From: Microscilla marina ATCC 23134
Lineage (GTDB): Bacteria; Bacteroidota; Bacteroidia; Cytophagales; Microscillaceae
Assembly (NCBI RefSeq): GCF_000169175.1
Contig: NZ_AAWS01000068.1
Location: forward strand, 1-41,579
DNA: 41,579 nt
Direction of reading: 5' to 3'
Within the stretch, counting starts at the first letter, position 1, and each line of letters starts with the position of its first letter. The notes under the pieces are model-generated. The model was not told the origin of the DNA. It worked only from the letters and a program-made list of their open reading frames with translations, and searched no databases. The position numbers and the translations under genes were made by a program. Of this stretch, positions 31,371-40,050 are shown piece after piece.

Positions 31371-31955
31371 TTAAGTTTTCACGGGTATAACCGTCCCAAA
31401 CCCCACACTTACCTTATGCCCCAAGCCAATGTTTTTGGGCAACAATACTTCAGTCTCAAAATTGAGATCAAAAGCGGCAAAACGTTGGTCTTTGTACCTC
31501 GCCCAGTGTTGGCGGTGGAGCTGAGTAATTTTTACCTCAAAGCGGGCGCCGATGTGCCATTGCACGCTCTTGGCAAAACTAATGATATTGCTCACCAGCT
31601 TTTGCTCCAAAAACAACAATTGATCGGTTTGGTACTTGAGTTGTTGGTATTGGGCATAGTTTTCCTGGTTGAGCCCCAGCCAGCGGTAAATGCGGTATTT
31701 TTGGGGTGGGTGCAGGGTTTTTAGTTCCAGCTCGCGCATATCCAGGCGGTCAATGCGCATGGCCAGTGCCCGGTCGTGGAGGCGCAAGCTCCAGTCGGTT
31801 TGGTCAAACAATTTATGGATTTCTTCTACCCCTTTGTGCACACAAAGCAACACAGGGTGCCCCTTGATACATTTGTATTGAATTTTGGGGTAACGATACA
31901 GGTATTTTTTGTTGTGGAGGTGGTTATGAAACCAGTGGTGTGATCGAATCGCCAA
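31371..31955 (-). CDS. Cas6b-like CRISPR RNA endonuclease, orphan, N-terminus probably frameshifted
   Basis: The 194-residue frame carries the Cas6b layout: N-terminal WFHNHLHNKKYLYRYPKIQY (FHNHL ... YRYP-x-IQYK), an acidic strand (GVEEIHKLF), WLGLNQENYAQYQQL in the middle, IISFAKSVQWHIG, and the C-terminal Gly-rich RNA-binding loop LPKNIGLGHKVSVGFGTVIP. Cas6 cuts CRISPR precursor RNA within each repeat; the likely catalytic His is in the FHNHL region. The start here is only a TTG. In another frame just upstream (about 31958-32005) the strand encodes IFLPLKHLSVSKF, which looks like the missing N-terminal strand, so the gene is probably broken by one indel near 31950. No other cas gene or CRISPR array is in the window. 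Confidence 0.65.
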   Translation of the reverse strand: MAIRSHHWFHNHLHNKKYLYRYPKIQYKCIKGHPVLLCVHKGVEEIHKLFDQTDWSLRLHDRALAMRIDRLDMRELELKTLHPPQKYRIYRWLGLNQENYAQYQQLKYQTDQLLFLEQKLVSNIISFAKSVQWHIGARFEVKITQLHRQHWARYKDQRFAAFDLNFETEVLLPKNIGLGHKVSVGFGTVIPVKT

Positions 31956-32276
31956 AATTTGGATACTGAAAGATGTTTCAGGGGTAAAAAAATAGTAGCC
32001 TGACGGCTATGGTGTCTCCACGAGCTGATCGCAACCTTGAAAAGCACTGAAGGGGCGGTTTGGCTTTGCTGAGCACCGACATTGCAAAGCATCACATTTA
32101 TGAAATACGCTCTTAAAGAAGAATACTTCGAAACCCCTTTGTTTCAAGAGACAGTACAGGCTTATTTTGATACGGTGTTGCAAGTGATTTGGCAAGACTA
32201 TATACTGCTCCCCAAAAACTGGACATTGAAAATGCCTAAATTTAGAATACTGGCTTAAAATGTCTAACTTTAGCTC

Positions 32277-32564
32277 ATGGCAAAGTACAAAAAGCATTCA
32301 GCTTCCTTTAAAGCAAAAGTTGCGTTGGAAGCGCTTAAGGAACAGAAAACGATGGCTGAATTATCTTCTGAATATAAGGTTGCTGCTTCCCAAATTTGTA
32401 AATGGAAACAGGCACTTCTAGAATTAGCTGAGGGTGTTTTTGCCTCCCCATCCAAGCAAAAAAAATCAGAGGAAGAACGCCAAAAAAAGGAATCTTTATT
32501 GTATGAACAAATTGGTCAGCTTCAGGTAGAATTAACTTGGCTAAAAAAAAAAGTTCAAGCCTGA
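32277..32564 (+). CDS. IS3-family transposase OrfA
   Basis: A 95-residue HTH/leucine-zipper protein: MAKYKKHSASFKAKVALEAL, then TMAELSSEYKVAASQICKWK (the HTH) and a helical C-terminus (LYEQIGQLQVELTWLKKK). OrfA binds the IS ends and, alone, represses transposition. It overlaps OrfB by 28 nt. A run of ten A (32543-32552) near its end is the -1 slippery tract that makes the OrfAB transposase. Confidence 0.88.
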   Translation: MAKYKKHSASFKAKVALEALKEQKTMAELSSEYKVAASQICKWKQALLELAEGVFASPSKQKKSEEERQKKESLLYEQIGQLQVELTWLKKKVQA

Positions 32565-33394
32565 CTCTTGAAGAACGAAGGCAATTAGTGAGAAGTGATC
32601 CAAAATTAAGTATTGCCCAGCAATGCAAGCTTTTAGGGATTACTCGGTCTAGTTACTATTATGAGCCATTAGGAGAAAGTGCTGAAAATCTTTATTTTAT
32701 GCGTTTAATGGATGAGCAATATTTACAAACACCTTTTTATAGTTATCGTTTGATGTGGGCTCGCCTTCGTTCTTTGGGGCATGAGGTGAATAAAAAGTGT
32801 ATTCGGCGTTTGTATAAAAAGATGGGGTTAGAAGCGATTTATCCTAAGCCTGACCTATCCCGTAAGCATCCAGAGCACCAGCTATATCCATATTTGCTTC
32901 GGAATGTCTCTATTGAGAGACCTAATCAAGTGTGGAGCACTGATATTACTTATGTACCGATGAAACAAGGTTTCTTGTACTTGGTGGCAGTAATGGATTG
33001 GTACAGTCGTTATGTGTTAGCTTGGGAACTGTCTAATAGTTTGGAAATGAGCTTTTGCCTCAATGCACTTGACAGTGCTTTTCAAAATGGTCAGCCAGAA
33101 ATTTTCAACACTGATCAAGGAACCCAATTTACTGCAAATGCATTCGTGAAGCGTTTGTTAGACAAAGGCATACAGGTAAGTATGGATGGTAAAGGAAGAG
33201 CTTTGGATAATATTTTTATTGAAAGACTTTGGAGAGATGTAAAATGTAATCACATTTACATCTATGATTATGAGGATGGGCTAAGTTTGTATCAAGGGTT
33301 GAAACAATATTTTATATTGTATAATGAGCGAAAACCTCACTCTGCTCTCACCTACAAAACCTCAGCACAAGTCTATTTTCAAATATTAGAATAA
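32537..33394 (+). CDS. IS3-family transposase OrfB (DDE integrase domain)
   Basis: The frame, 285 codons from a TTG at 32537, is translated mainly as the C-terminal part of OrfAB after -1 slippage on A10. It carries an HTH_21-type segment (IAQQCKLLGITRSSYYYEPL) and the integrase core with D136 (VWSTDITYVP), D193 (FNTDQGTQFT) and E229 (IFIERLWRDVK), 35 residues separating the last two: an intact DDE triad. The end NERKPHSALTYKTSAQVYF is typical. The element is probably competent. Confidence 0.92.
   Translation: MAKKKSSSLTLEERRQLVRSDPKLSIAQQCKLLGITRSSYYYEPLGESAENLYFMRLMDEQYLQTPFYSYRLMWARLRSLGHEVNKKCIRRLYKKMGLEAIYPKPDLSRKHPEHQLYPYLLRNVSIERPNQVWSTDITYVPMKQGFLYLVAVMDWYSRYVLAWELSNSLEMSFCLNALDSAFQNGQPEIFNTDQGTQFTANAFVKRLLDKGIQVSMDGKGRALDNIFIERLWRDVKCNHIYIYDYEDGLSLYQGLKQYFILYNERKPHSALTYKTSAQVYFQILE
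32543..32552 (+). promoter_or_regulatory. A10 slippery tract for OrfA-OrfB -1 frameshift
   Basis: CTA AAA AAA AAA GTT in the OrfA frame becomes GCT AAA AAA AAA AGT in the OrfB frame after a -1 slip. Homopolymer A sites are the usual frameshift signal of IS3-family elements. Confidence 0.8.
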
Positions 33395-33555
33395 TTAAAT
33401 TATGGTTTAATTTGCCATATTCTAATATTTCAAATTTTTGACGTCCAACCATTGGAGAGTACCTTATTCTATTCAATTCATTTCGGCTTAATCGGATCAT
33501 TCAGAAATCAAAACCACCGCAATGGCAGAGGCAATCATCAATAAACCGCTCAACT

Positions 33556-34113
33556 ATGTCTAATTCTGTTTTACCCCCCATAGAGGGACTAGAGTATGTG
33601 CCCGATTTTGTAAATAAAAAAGAAGAAAAGCAGCTGCTGAAGGAAATAGCCAGTGCCACCTGGGAAGACCTCTATGTGAGACGAGTACAACAATATGGCT
33701 ATAGGTATCACTTCCTTAAGCGTACAATGGATCACGTGTCTACACATACCCCCTTGCCCGGTTGGGCTGCCCAACTTACCCACGCTTTTCTAATAAAGCA
33801 ATATTTAAACACCCTACCCGACTTATTAATCGTAAACGAATACAAAGTAGGAGAGGGGATTAAGCCTCACATAGATAGTCCACTGCTTTTTGGTGAAACC
33901 ATTTTGATTGTAAGCCTGGGGGCAGACTGTATCATGGAGCTTGAGCCAATGCCAGAGGCTGGACAAGGTAAGCAGACCTTGTCGTTGGCAGCCCGTAGTT
34001 TGCTGGTGATGCAAGGCGAAGTCCGCCACCATTGGCAACATAGCATTGTAAATGTACAAAAGCGCAGGGTTTCGCTTACTTTTAGAACAGTAAAAGATGA
34101 ATATAAAAAATAA
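33556..34113 (+). CDS. AlkB-like 2-oxoglutarate/Fe(II) dioxygenase
   Basis: A 185-residue enzyme of the AlkB family, which removes methyl lesions from DNA, RNA or protein by oxidative demethylation. Iron ligands H105 and D107 (GIKPHIDSPL) and H162 (HHWQHSI) and the 2-oxoglutarate-binding arginines R171 and R177 (RRVSLTFR) are in place, so it is probably active. YEYKV-like VNEYKVGEG (93-101) is the family's substrate lid motif. It is closer in length to eukaryotic ALKBH and short bacterial homologues than to E. coli AlkB. First gene of a three-gene plus-strand operon, 3 nt from the next gene. Confidence 0.85.
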   Translation: MSNSVLPPIEGLEYVPDFVNKKEEKQLLKEIASATWEDLYVRRVQQYGYRYHFLKRTMDHVSTHTPLPGWAAQLTHAFLIKQYLNTLPDLLIVNEYKVGEGIKPHIDSPLLFGETILIVSLGADCIMELEPMPEAGQGKQTLSLAARSLLVMQGEVRHHWQHSIVNVQKRRVSLTFRTVKDEYKK

Positions 34114-34116
34114 GTA

Positions 34117-34635
34117 ATGATGAATGATGATGTAGACACTTCGCTGATGTTGCGAATAGTGACAAATGTATTGGACAACGATTGGGAAACCGCTTGGTTA
34201 AAGTTAACAACTGACCCAGGTGATGCGCGTTTGGTTTTACCCAAACCTATTAAACTAAGGAGCATTCACTTCGCTGTCAATGATGCTTATGAGGCAGTAG
34301 AAAAACACAAGCAAGAGGCTGTCAATATAGCCTATTGGGACGAGCGGGAAGCTTATTTGATCCAGGCATTGGGTAAACCTGTAAGCGTAGCCGTGAAAGA
34401 AGAGTTGCAGGCGGAATTAGACGGTATTATTGAAAAAAAACGTGATCTATTGCACCGTAACCTGGCTTCCCCGTTAGGCCCTCCTAATTTGGTTCAACAG
34501 TATGGTTCAGTTGCCCGCTGTTTGGTTGATGTACTGAAAATAAATGATCCTGAAAGCGTGATTGAGAATGCCTTGATTCACGATATTGGGCAACTTTTTA
34601 AGCAACGCATAGCCAACACAATTCGCCCTGAGTAA
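34117..34635 (+). CDS. Unknown protein, paralogue A
   Basis: A 172-residue soluble, mostly helical protein. It starts 3 nt after the AlkB-like gene (MM start). Its ends match the next gene: N-terminal LMLRIVTNVLDNDWET and C-terminal VLKINDPESVIENALIHDIG with LFKQRI. Middle region carries Lys/Glu-rich helices (ELQAELDGIIEKKRDLL). No known family is recognised. The tight operon suggests a shared process with the dioxygenase, or simply a stable co-expression unit. Confidence 0.6.
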   Translation: MMNDDVDTSLMLRIVTNVLDNDWETAWLKLTTDPGDARLVLPKPIKLRSIHFAVNDAYEAVEKHKQEAVNIAYWDEREAYLIQALGKPVSVAVKEELQAELDGIIEKKRDLLHRNLASPLGPPNLVQQYGSVARCLVDVLKINDPESVIENALIHDIGQLFKQRIANTIRPE

Positions 34636-35147
34636 TGATTGAGGAAATAAATACAGCATTGGTATTAAAAGTAATTGACGAAATGTTGCGCAATGACCTG
34701 GAAACCATTCGGGCAAAGGTAACAACTGATGAAGATTATGCCCTTTTGTTTTTGCCTCATCCTCCCAGTCTCGACCTTCTCGAAAGAGTATACAACACTG
34801 TTACTTGTGCTTATAATGGAGTATATTATGGTATAGAAAAAGGCAAGAGGGCGATGCAACAGCATGAACGACTCGCCTATTTGGAAAAAACACTAAAAAG
34901 CTGGAAGTACAAGCTTCCTTACTTCAATAAAAAAAAGCAAGTACTTCGGGCAGAAATGGAACGTATCCAGGATGAGTTTTCACAAGAGATATTATCTCCT
35001 GCTACTCCTGATTGGTTACAAGATATAATAGGTTTGGCAGCACTATTTGTTATATTGATGAAGATAAACGACCCTGAAGGTGCTTGCCAAAATGCCTTGA
35101 GCCACGATATTGAAAAGTTTTTGCAAAACAAGGTCTCCAAAGAGTAA
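34635..35147 (+). CDS. Unknown protein, paralogue B
   Basis: A 170-residue helical protein whose ATG shares one base with the upstream stop (TAATG). N-terminal LVLKVIDEMLRNDLETIRAK and C-terminal LMKINDPEGACQNALSHDIE then KFLQNK match paralogue A (KINDPE, NAL-x-HDI), so the pair arose by tandem duplication. The middle region is diverged and rich in Lys/Glu (LKSWKYKLPYFNKKK). Function unknown. Confidence 0.6.
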   Translation: MIEEINTALVLKVIDEMLRNDLETIRAKVTTDEDYALLFLPHPPSLDLLERVYNTVTCAYNGVYYGIEKGKRAMQQHERLAYLEKTLKSWKYKLPYFNKKKQVLRAEMERIQDEFSQEILSPATPDWLQDIIGLAALFVILMKINDPEGACQNALSHDIEKFLQNKVSKE

Positions 35148-35193
35148 AAACGGCAAGGTTACTTTCCCTTGTTGCTTTTACCTTTTACTCTTT
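35139..35193. terminator. Bidirectional terminator between convergent genes
   Basis: Outer arms AAAGAGTAAAA (35139-35149) and TTTTACTCTTT (35183-35193) pair perfectly, and the inner GGCAAGG pairs with CCTTG-TTGC, giving a long imperfect stem with A and T runs at its ends. It covers the stop codons of both converging operons. Confidence 0.65.
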
Positions 35194-38100
35194 TAAAACA
35201 CATACCTCGCCCCAAATTGAAACTGTCGGGGTGGGGCGGCATTTCTGATGGTTAAATTGCCCGAAGCACGAGGTCCCACCTGAATCTGGTTGCTTTGACT
35301 GGCATTGTTTGAAAATCCACTCAGGTTCTCTGCATCAAACACGTTAAACACATCGGCGCTTATCTCGAACTTGTGGCGACTGTTTTTACCCAAAGGTATT
35401 TGATAACGCAAACTCAAGTCAAATGTATTAGACCAAGGCAAGCGGTCGCTGTTGCGGGGTTCTCCTGGCGAGCGGTCACTGTTTCCCACATAAGCATCAC
35501 CAAACGACCTGCCATCGCCGTTGAGGTCGGTGGTGCCAAATATACTGGCATCAGGAATACGGTTGATGGGTTGCCCGCTTTGTAGCAAAAATGCGGTAGT
35601 AACCGTGAAATTTTTAATAGGAAAAAAATTGATCACCCCATTGATCACATGGCGGCGATCGTTGAGGGCGGGTCCCCACTCTGCTTCAAAATTGTTGGCA
35701 TCCATTGCCCTGAAGTTAATGTCTTCAGTGTTGTTTTCCAGCAACGACAAAGTATAGGTAAAACGGTAACTCACTTTACTTTTGCCTTGGGCTTTCTGGA
35801 GGTTAAAACTCGCCCCCCAATAGGTAGACCTCCCGGCGGTTTCTGATACAACCACATTGCGTGCTATGCCACTGATGCGTTGTCCGTTGATGATGGCATA
35901 ACTGCCATTGGCATCGGTAAGTATGGGTACTGGGCGGGTAAAATCCGCTTCGGTTTGGGTGCGTACTGGCTTTGCCTGGCTAGGGCTAAACGGTTTGGGA
36001 GCATTGAGGTTGCGCAGCCTAAACAAGTTATACGACTGATTGTGCACCAGATCAACATAAAACAAAAAATCGCGGTCAAACTCATATTGATACCCCAACG
36101 ATATTTGATGGGTATAAGGGTTTTGCCAGCCATTGGGCGATAATATGCGGCGTTCGTTGCTGAATATATTATTTCTTTCGTTTTGCAAGGCGGCAGGTGC
36201 CTGAAGGTAGCCCACATTGTCTACATTTGCCGTAAGATTGCCATCAAAAACGAGTTGGTTCAAATCTGCCGATGGATCGATCAGGTCTTGTGCCTGTAGC
36301 TGTTGCAATTGTAACAGGTAATTGTCAGACCTGGTGTTTTGCTGTAGGGCATCGCTATACACCGCATACAGTATTTTTTCAAAAAAAGTGCCTATACCAC
36401 CTCTGATCGAACTCGACGCATTCAACTTATAATTGAAACTAAAGCGAGGCGCAATGTTATTAAAATCTCCTTTGCCTGCTCCGGTTTGCGATAAGTTATC
36501 AAAATCGTAGCGCAGCCCCAAGATCACATTCAAGCGCGAGGTGACCGAGTACACATCCTCTACATAAGCACTGTAAATGTTTTGTGTACCCCCAAACGAG
36601 TTGGGTCTGAGTTCTACGCTGGCGCTGAGTACCTGCACTGTAGCGGGTACATCGTCAATCTGGAGGTTTGCCCCTTTGTTTTGGGCAATAATTGAGGCAA
36701 GTTCAGCATTGGTGGGCAAGACGGTATAGTTGCCATTGATGTTGCCCCCGCCAAACAACGAGTGCTGGGCACTCAGGAGCTCAAGGCCGGCTTTGATGGT
36801 GTGTTGGCTGTTCAGCGAGTATTCCAGCTTTTGCTGAATTTGCCAGGTTTTTTCGTGAGAGTCAAAAATAAACCCCGGGTGTCCCAATACCGCTGCAGGA
36901 AGATTATTGACTAAAATATTTACCTGAGGGCTTTCCCCGTTTTGAGGCCTGCCATAGTTCCAGCGAAAGCGGGCAAACTGCACATTGCTTTCCCAGGTCA
37001 GTTGTTTGCCCGTATAGAGATTTTTTAATGCAATCAACGTCGAGTTTCTATCTTGCAAACTTGCCGCAGAAGGAAACAAAGTGCCTCCTTCCAAACCGCC
37101 GCCTTGCCGTTCAATGGCACTTATGCCCACGTTTGCCCGCAAAGTAGTAGACCAGTACTTGCTCCAGAAATGATCTATTTTACCCGAAAGGTAGGTAAAC
37201 CTGTTTTGCCCCCTCACGGTTTCGTTTATATTGAGGTCGGGCGAGTTGAGCAAGTTGTCTTTTACATCGATGGTTTGCTCTGCATTGATGTAGTAGAAAG
37301 TCTTGTTTTTAATCAAAGCTCCCCCTAGCCCAAATCCTGTTTGGTAACGTTGAAAACCATCTTTTACCTGATTGCCGCTTAAATCGCGTTGGGCAAATTC
37401 TGAGGGGGAGTCAATGACCGACCCAGGACGGACAAGCAAAAAAACTTCGCCGCTTAACTGATTGCTGCCCGAACGCGAAGTGATATTGACAATGCCATTG
37501 CCCGTGAGCCCAAACTCAGTAGAATAGTTGTTGGTAAGCACCGTAATGTTTTTGGTAAATCCTACAGGAATGGCAAATTTTTGCCCACCCAAAAAGCGTT
37601 CGTTATTGTCCATGCCATCTATCATATAATTGGTAAACAGACTATTGGCCCCGTTGATGCTGATGTTGGGAGCTTCGGGATAAAACCCTGTGGCCTGGGT
37701 AATGTTGGGCAAACGATACAAAGCCCGGGTAATGTCGCGCCCCTCTATAGGCAACGCCTGAATTTCTTTGAGCTGGAGGTCTGAGGCTACTTCGGCATTG
37801 ATGGTGTTTATTTTAGAAGTGGCCGCCGATACTACTACTTCATCGAGTTGTTTTGAATTTTTGCGGGTCAACAACAGTTGCACACTGGGTTTTGCCTGGG
37901 CACGGAGATCTATCCCAGTGATTTTGGCGGCTAAGTATTGCCCATTTTCTGGCACGCTTACCTGGTAAGCCCCCAGCGTAGACAAACCCCTAAACCATAC
38001 CTTGCCCTGGGCATTGCTCACGCTTTGGGTGCGGTAACCAATGGCAGGGTTTTCAAGGTATACCTGAATGTTTTTTACTGGCTGGAGGTCAGGCAAGCGA

Positions 38101-38204
38101 AGAAGACTTACCTCTAAGTTTACCTGAGCCCAACCAAACGAAGCAAGGCTTAGCAAACAGCCGATATAAATGAGGGTAATTAGTTTTTTCACAGTTGTTA
38201 TCAT
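35193..38204 (-). CDS. TonB-dependent outer-membrane receptor (Oar/SusC-like)
   Basis: A 1003-residue protein if started at the ATG at 38204, which gives a signal peptide (27 residues, ending FGWAQ); the upstream in-frame extension has no such sense. Residues ~28-120 are a carboxypeptidase-regulatory-like/transthyretin-fold domain (LPDLQPVKNIQVYLENPAIG), then LDEVVVSAATSK, a plug domain (~170-290; LPIEGRDITRALYRLPNITQ, SINGANSLFTNYMIDGMDNN), and a beta barrel of about 700 residues ending in the aromatic FQFGARYVF. These receptors take up large or scarce ligands with energy from TonB. No SusD partner is adjacent, so it is nearer the Oar type than a polysaccharide-uptake SusC. The ligand is unknown. 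Confidence 0.9.
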   Translation of the reverse strand: MITTVKKLITLIYIGCLLSLASFGWAQVNLEVSLLRLPDLQPVKNIQVYLENPAIGYRTQSVSNAQGKVWFRGLSTLGAYQVSVPENGQYLAAKITGIDLRAQAKPSVQLLLTRKNSKQLDEVVVSAATSKINTINAEVASDLQLKEIQALPIEGRDITRALYRLPNITQATGFYPEAPNISINGANSLFTNYMIDGMDNNERFLGGQKFAIPVGFTKNITVLTNNYSTEFGLTGNGIVNITSRSGSNQLSGEVFLLVRPGSVIDSPSEFAQRDLSGNQVKDGFQRYQTGFGLGGALIKNKTFYYINAEQTIDVKDNLLNSPDLNINETVRGQNRFTYLSGKIDHFWSKYWSTTLRANVGISAIERQGGGLEGGTLFPSAASLQDRNSTLIALKNLYTGKQLTWESNVQFARFRWNYGRPQNGESPQVNILVNNLPAAVLGHPGFIFDSHEKTWQIQQKLEYSLNSQHTIKAGLELLSAQHSLFGGGNINGNYTVLPTNAELASIIAQNKGANLQIDDVPATVQVLSASVELRPNSFGGTQNIYSAYVEDVYSVTSRLNVILGLRYDFDNLSQTGAGKGDFNNIAPRFSFNYKLNASSSIRGGIGTFFEKILYAVYSDALQQNTRSDNYLLQLQQLQAQDLIDPSADLNQLVFDGNLTANVDNVGYLQAPAALQNERNNIFSNERRILSPNGWQNPYTHQISLGYQYEFDRDFLFYVDLVHNQSYNLFRLRNLNAPKPFSPSQAKPVRTQTEADFTRPVPILTDANGSYAIINGQRISGIARNVVVSETAGRSTYWGASFNLQKAQGKSKVSYRFTYTLSLLENNTEDINFRAMDANNFEAEWGPALNDRRHVINGVINFFPIKNFTVTTAFLLQSGQPINRIPDASIFGTTDLNGDGRSFGDAYVGNSDRSPGEPRNSDRLPWSNTFDLSLRYQIPLGKNSRHKFEISADVFNVFDAENLSGFSNNASQSNQIQVGPRASGNLTIRNAAPPRQFQFGARYVF

Positions 38205-38388
38205 CAATTGATTGAGAAAGCCTGGAAAGCCCGGTTGAGCTAAACCAATGCCAGATACTGGCGCAAAATATCGTGATAATTTATTGAAGTTTGCAAGAGG
38301 ACAGCCGATAAAATAAATAAAATGCCTGGAGGTGTTCGGGGTGGGGGACATCGTTTGAATCAACGCCGGGCTATTCGAAAAAAATGTG

Positions 38389-38396
38389 TACTTTTG
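38389..38396 (+). promoter_or_regulatory. Bacteroidota -7 box (TACTTTTG) for the ceramidase-like gene
   Basis: Matches TAnnTTTG exactly and is followed by GCC, a context common in Cytophagales promoters. No clear -33 TTG is present. It would give a leader of about 230 nt. Confidence 0.35.
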
Positions 38397-38546
38397 CCGA
38401 TTGCCAAGCACGAGTGCTTTGGGAGCTAAGTAAATTCTACATTATTTCGAGTTTATTTTGGCGGCTGTCAAACCTCCAAAAAACGAGCATAGCCTAAGCT
38501 ACGTGAGTTTTTTTAGGTGAAGTCAGCAGGCAAAAGAGACTGGAAA

Positions 38547-38590
38547 ACCGAGCCTACAGCTATGCTGTGGCGAGCTCTGCGAAGCTAATG
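38547..38590 (+). repeat. Dispersed hairpin repeat, copy 2
   Basis: Reads ACCGAGCCTACAGC, then GCTGTGGCGAGCT and GAAGCTAATG; related to the copies at 15791-15834 and 40400-40446. Confidence 0.6.
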
Positions 38591-38634
38591 TGTAAGGGAT
38601 TTAGTACCCAGAGCACGAACACCTTGTAGTTTAC

Positions 38635-40050
38635 ATGAGCATTGATATGATGAATCCAGGCGTTAAAAAAGCATTGAGAATAACTAAAAAAATCACCTTT
38701 TTCTTTTTAAAAGCATTAGGTATTTTTATCCTGCTGTTGTTGGTTTTTATTGGGGCAAACCTGACCAAAATAGACCGTACCCCCTACAAAGAAATGCCCT
38801 ACTACCGCACCACTATGGAGCGTATAAAAGCGCTAAAAAATACACCTGCTCCTGTGGTAAGCAATCAAACCGATTCAATAAAAGCAGGCTGGGGCAAGGC
38901 AGATTTTACGCCCAACCACCCGGTACACCTGGCAGGCTATGGCGACCGCTACGGCAATAGCGTAGGTTTACAGGATTCGCTGCGGGCAAGGGCTTTTGTG
39001 TTTGATAATGGCAATCGTAAAGTAGCGATGGTTACCATAGACTTACTCATAGTGCCCCCTACCATACTTGCCGTAATACACCAACAGCTCTCAACCATTG
39101 GTTTTGCCAAAGAAAACGTATACTTTTCGGCTACCCATAGCCACAATAGCGTAGGACATTGGGGATCGAGAGTCGTAGGGCGGTTGCTTGCCGGAAGTTA
39201 TGAGCAAAGTGTTGTAGATAATATAGCCCGTGCGGTGATCAGGGCGATCAAACAAGCCGACCAAACCAAAGAGTACGCCCAACTCGGATATGTGAAAATA
39301 AACGCTAAAGACTTGCTATACAATCGCCTGGTGCGCGAAAAAGGCATTGTAGATCCTTGGTTGCGCTTGCTAAAAATAAAAAAGCAATCGGGCAAGGTAG
39401 CCACACTTTTTACCTTTGCCGCCCACTCTACCTGCTTCGCCTCTGAGCGCAAACCTATTTCGGGTGACTATCCCAATCGAGTCATTCAGTTGTTGGAAAA
39501 AAGCCCTCAAATAGATTTTGCCGCATTTTTTGCTGGAGCCATGGGCAGCCATGCGCCTATAGATGTGCCCGGTGGCAACGACTATGAGCAACTGGAAAAT
39601 ATATCGACGAAAATGTCGGCGTTGGTGCTCGATAAAATAGACAGTGTTTCTACCAAAGCCAACAAGCAATTGTTTATGCGTTCGCTCAAGATAGACTTGC
39701 GTGCTCCACAAGTAAAAATCTCAGAAGATTGGCGTTTACGCCCCTGGTTGTTTTATGCCTTGTACGGCGATTACCCGGCTTATATCACGGCATTGCGTCT
39801 GGGTGATTTGGTATTTGTAGGCACTCCTTGCGACTTTTCGGGTGAGTTAGTGCCCCAGTTCGATGCTGTGAGCCAGCGCAAAGGAGTAGAAACTATTATT
39901 ACCAGTTTTAACGGAGGCTATGTAGGCTACATTACCTATGATAAGTGGTACAACGTAAACGAACCTGAAACCCGCCACATGAACTGGTTTGGGCCTTACA
40001 ATGGGGCTTATTTTACCGAAGTAATCCAAAAAGTAATTGAAACCATGTAG
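38635..40050 (+). CDS. Membrane-anchored neutral/alkaline ceramidase-like hydrolase
   Basis: A 471-residue protein with one N-terminal membrane anchor (residues ~22-43, FFLKALGIFILLLLVFIGAN). From ~85 it resembles the N-terminal catalytic part of the neutral/alkaline non-lysosomal ceramidase family: IKAGWGKADFTPNHPVHLAG opens the domain, VAMVTIDLL and FSATHSHNSVGHW carry the metal-binding His pair (THSH), and FAAHSTCFAS and GDYPNR follow. Family members hydrolyse the amide bond of ceramides or related lipids. The C-terminal Ig-like domain of true ceramidases is absent (family length is usually ~650-750), so a different amide substrate is possible. Probably periplasmic. Confidence 0.75.
   Translation: MSIDMMNPGVKKALRITKKITFFFLKALGIFILLLLVFIGANLTKIDRTPYKEMPYYRTTMERIKALKNTPAPVVSNQTDSIKAGWGKADFTPNHPVHLAGYGDRYGNSVGLQDSLRARAFVFDNGNRKVAMVTIDLLIVPPTILAVIHQQLSTIGFAKENVYFSATHSHNSVGHWGSRVVGRLLAGSYEQSVVDNIARAVIRAIKQADQTKEYAQLGYVKINAKDLLYNRLVREKGIVDPWLRLLKIKKQSGKVATLFTFAAHSTCFASERKPISGDYPNRVIQLLEKSPQIDFAAFFAGAMGSHAPIDVPGGNDYEQLENISTKMSALVLDKIDSVSTKANKQLFMRSLKIDLRAPQVKISEDWRLRPWLFYALYGDYPAYITALRLGDLVFVGTPCDFSGELVPQFDAVSQRKGVETIITSFNGGYVGYITYDKWYNVNEPETRHMNWFGPYNGAYFTEVIQKVIETM

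Larger units (their letters stand above)
32206..33459 (+). mobile_element. IS3-family insertion sequence, apparently intact
   Basis: About 1254 bp with imperfect terminal inverted repeats: left TGCTCCCCAAAAACTGGAC, right (reverse complement) CTCTCCAATGGTTGGAC, about 18 of 26 positions matching. It is flanked by TAC on both sides (32203-32205 and 33460-33462), a 3-bp target duplication normal for this family. It encodes orfA and orfB with a -1 frameshift. The exact end bases are inferred from the duplication. Confidence 0.8.
32100..33563 (+). pseudogene. Small gene interrupted by the IS3-family element
   Basis: An ATG at 32100 opens KYALKEEYFETPLFQETVQA then YFDTVLQVIWQDY, which the insertion cuts at 32205. 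Joining across the element, with one copy of TAC removed, gives VIWQDYTLFYSIHFGL; a further shift continues SEIKTTAMAEAIINKPLNYV and a stop at 33563 that overlaps the start of the AlkB-like gene. The family is not recognised; it may be another SpoIIAA-like protein. The second shift suggests the gene decayed beyond the insertion. Confidence 0.5.
38205..38634. other. Divergent spacer, with promoters and one dispersed repeat
   Basis: This 430-nt gap lies between the divergent receptor and ceramidase-like genes. I see no gene. It contains an exact TACTTTTG -7 box on the plus strand (38389-38396) and the hairpin repeat at 38547-38590. Confidence 0.5.

Noticed and set aside
31826-32095. 89-codon minus-strand frame at the Cas6b N-terminus as an independent gene
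   Set aside because: Most of it has no sense as protein; only the short IFLPLKHLSVSKF part looks real, as the shifted N-terminus of Cas6b.
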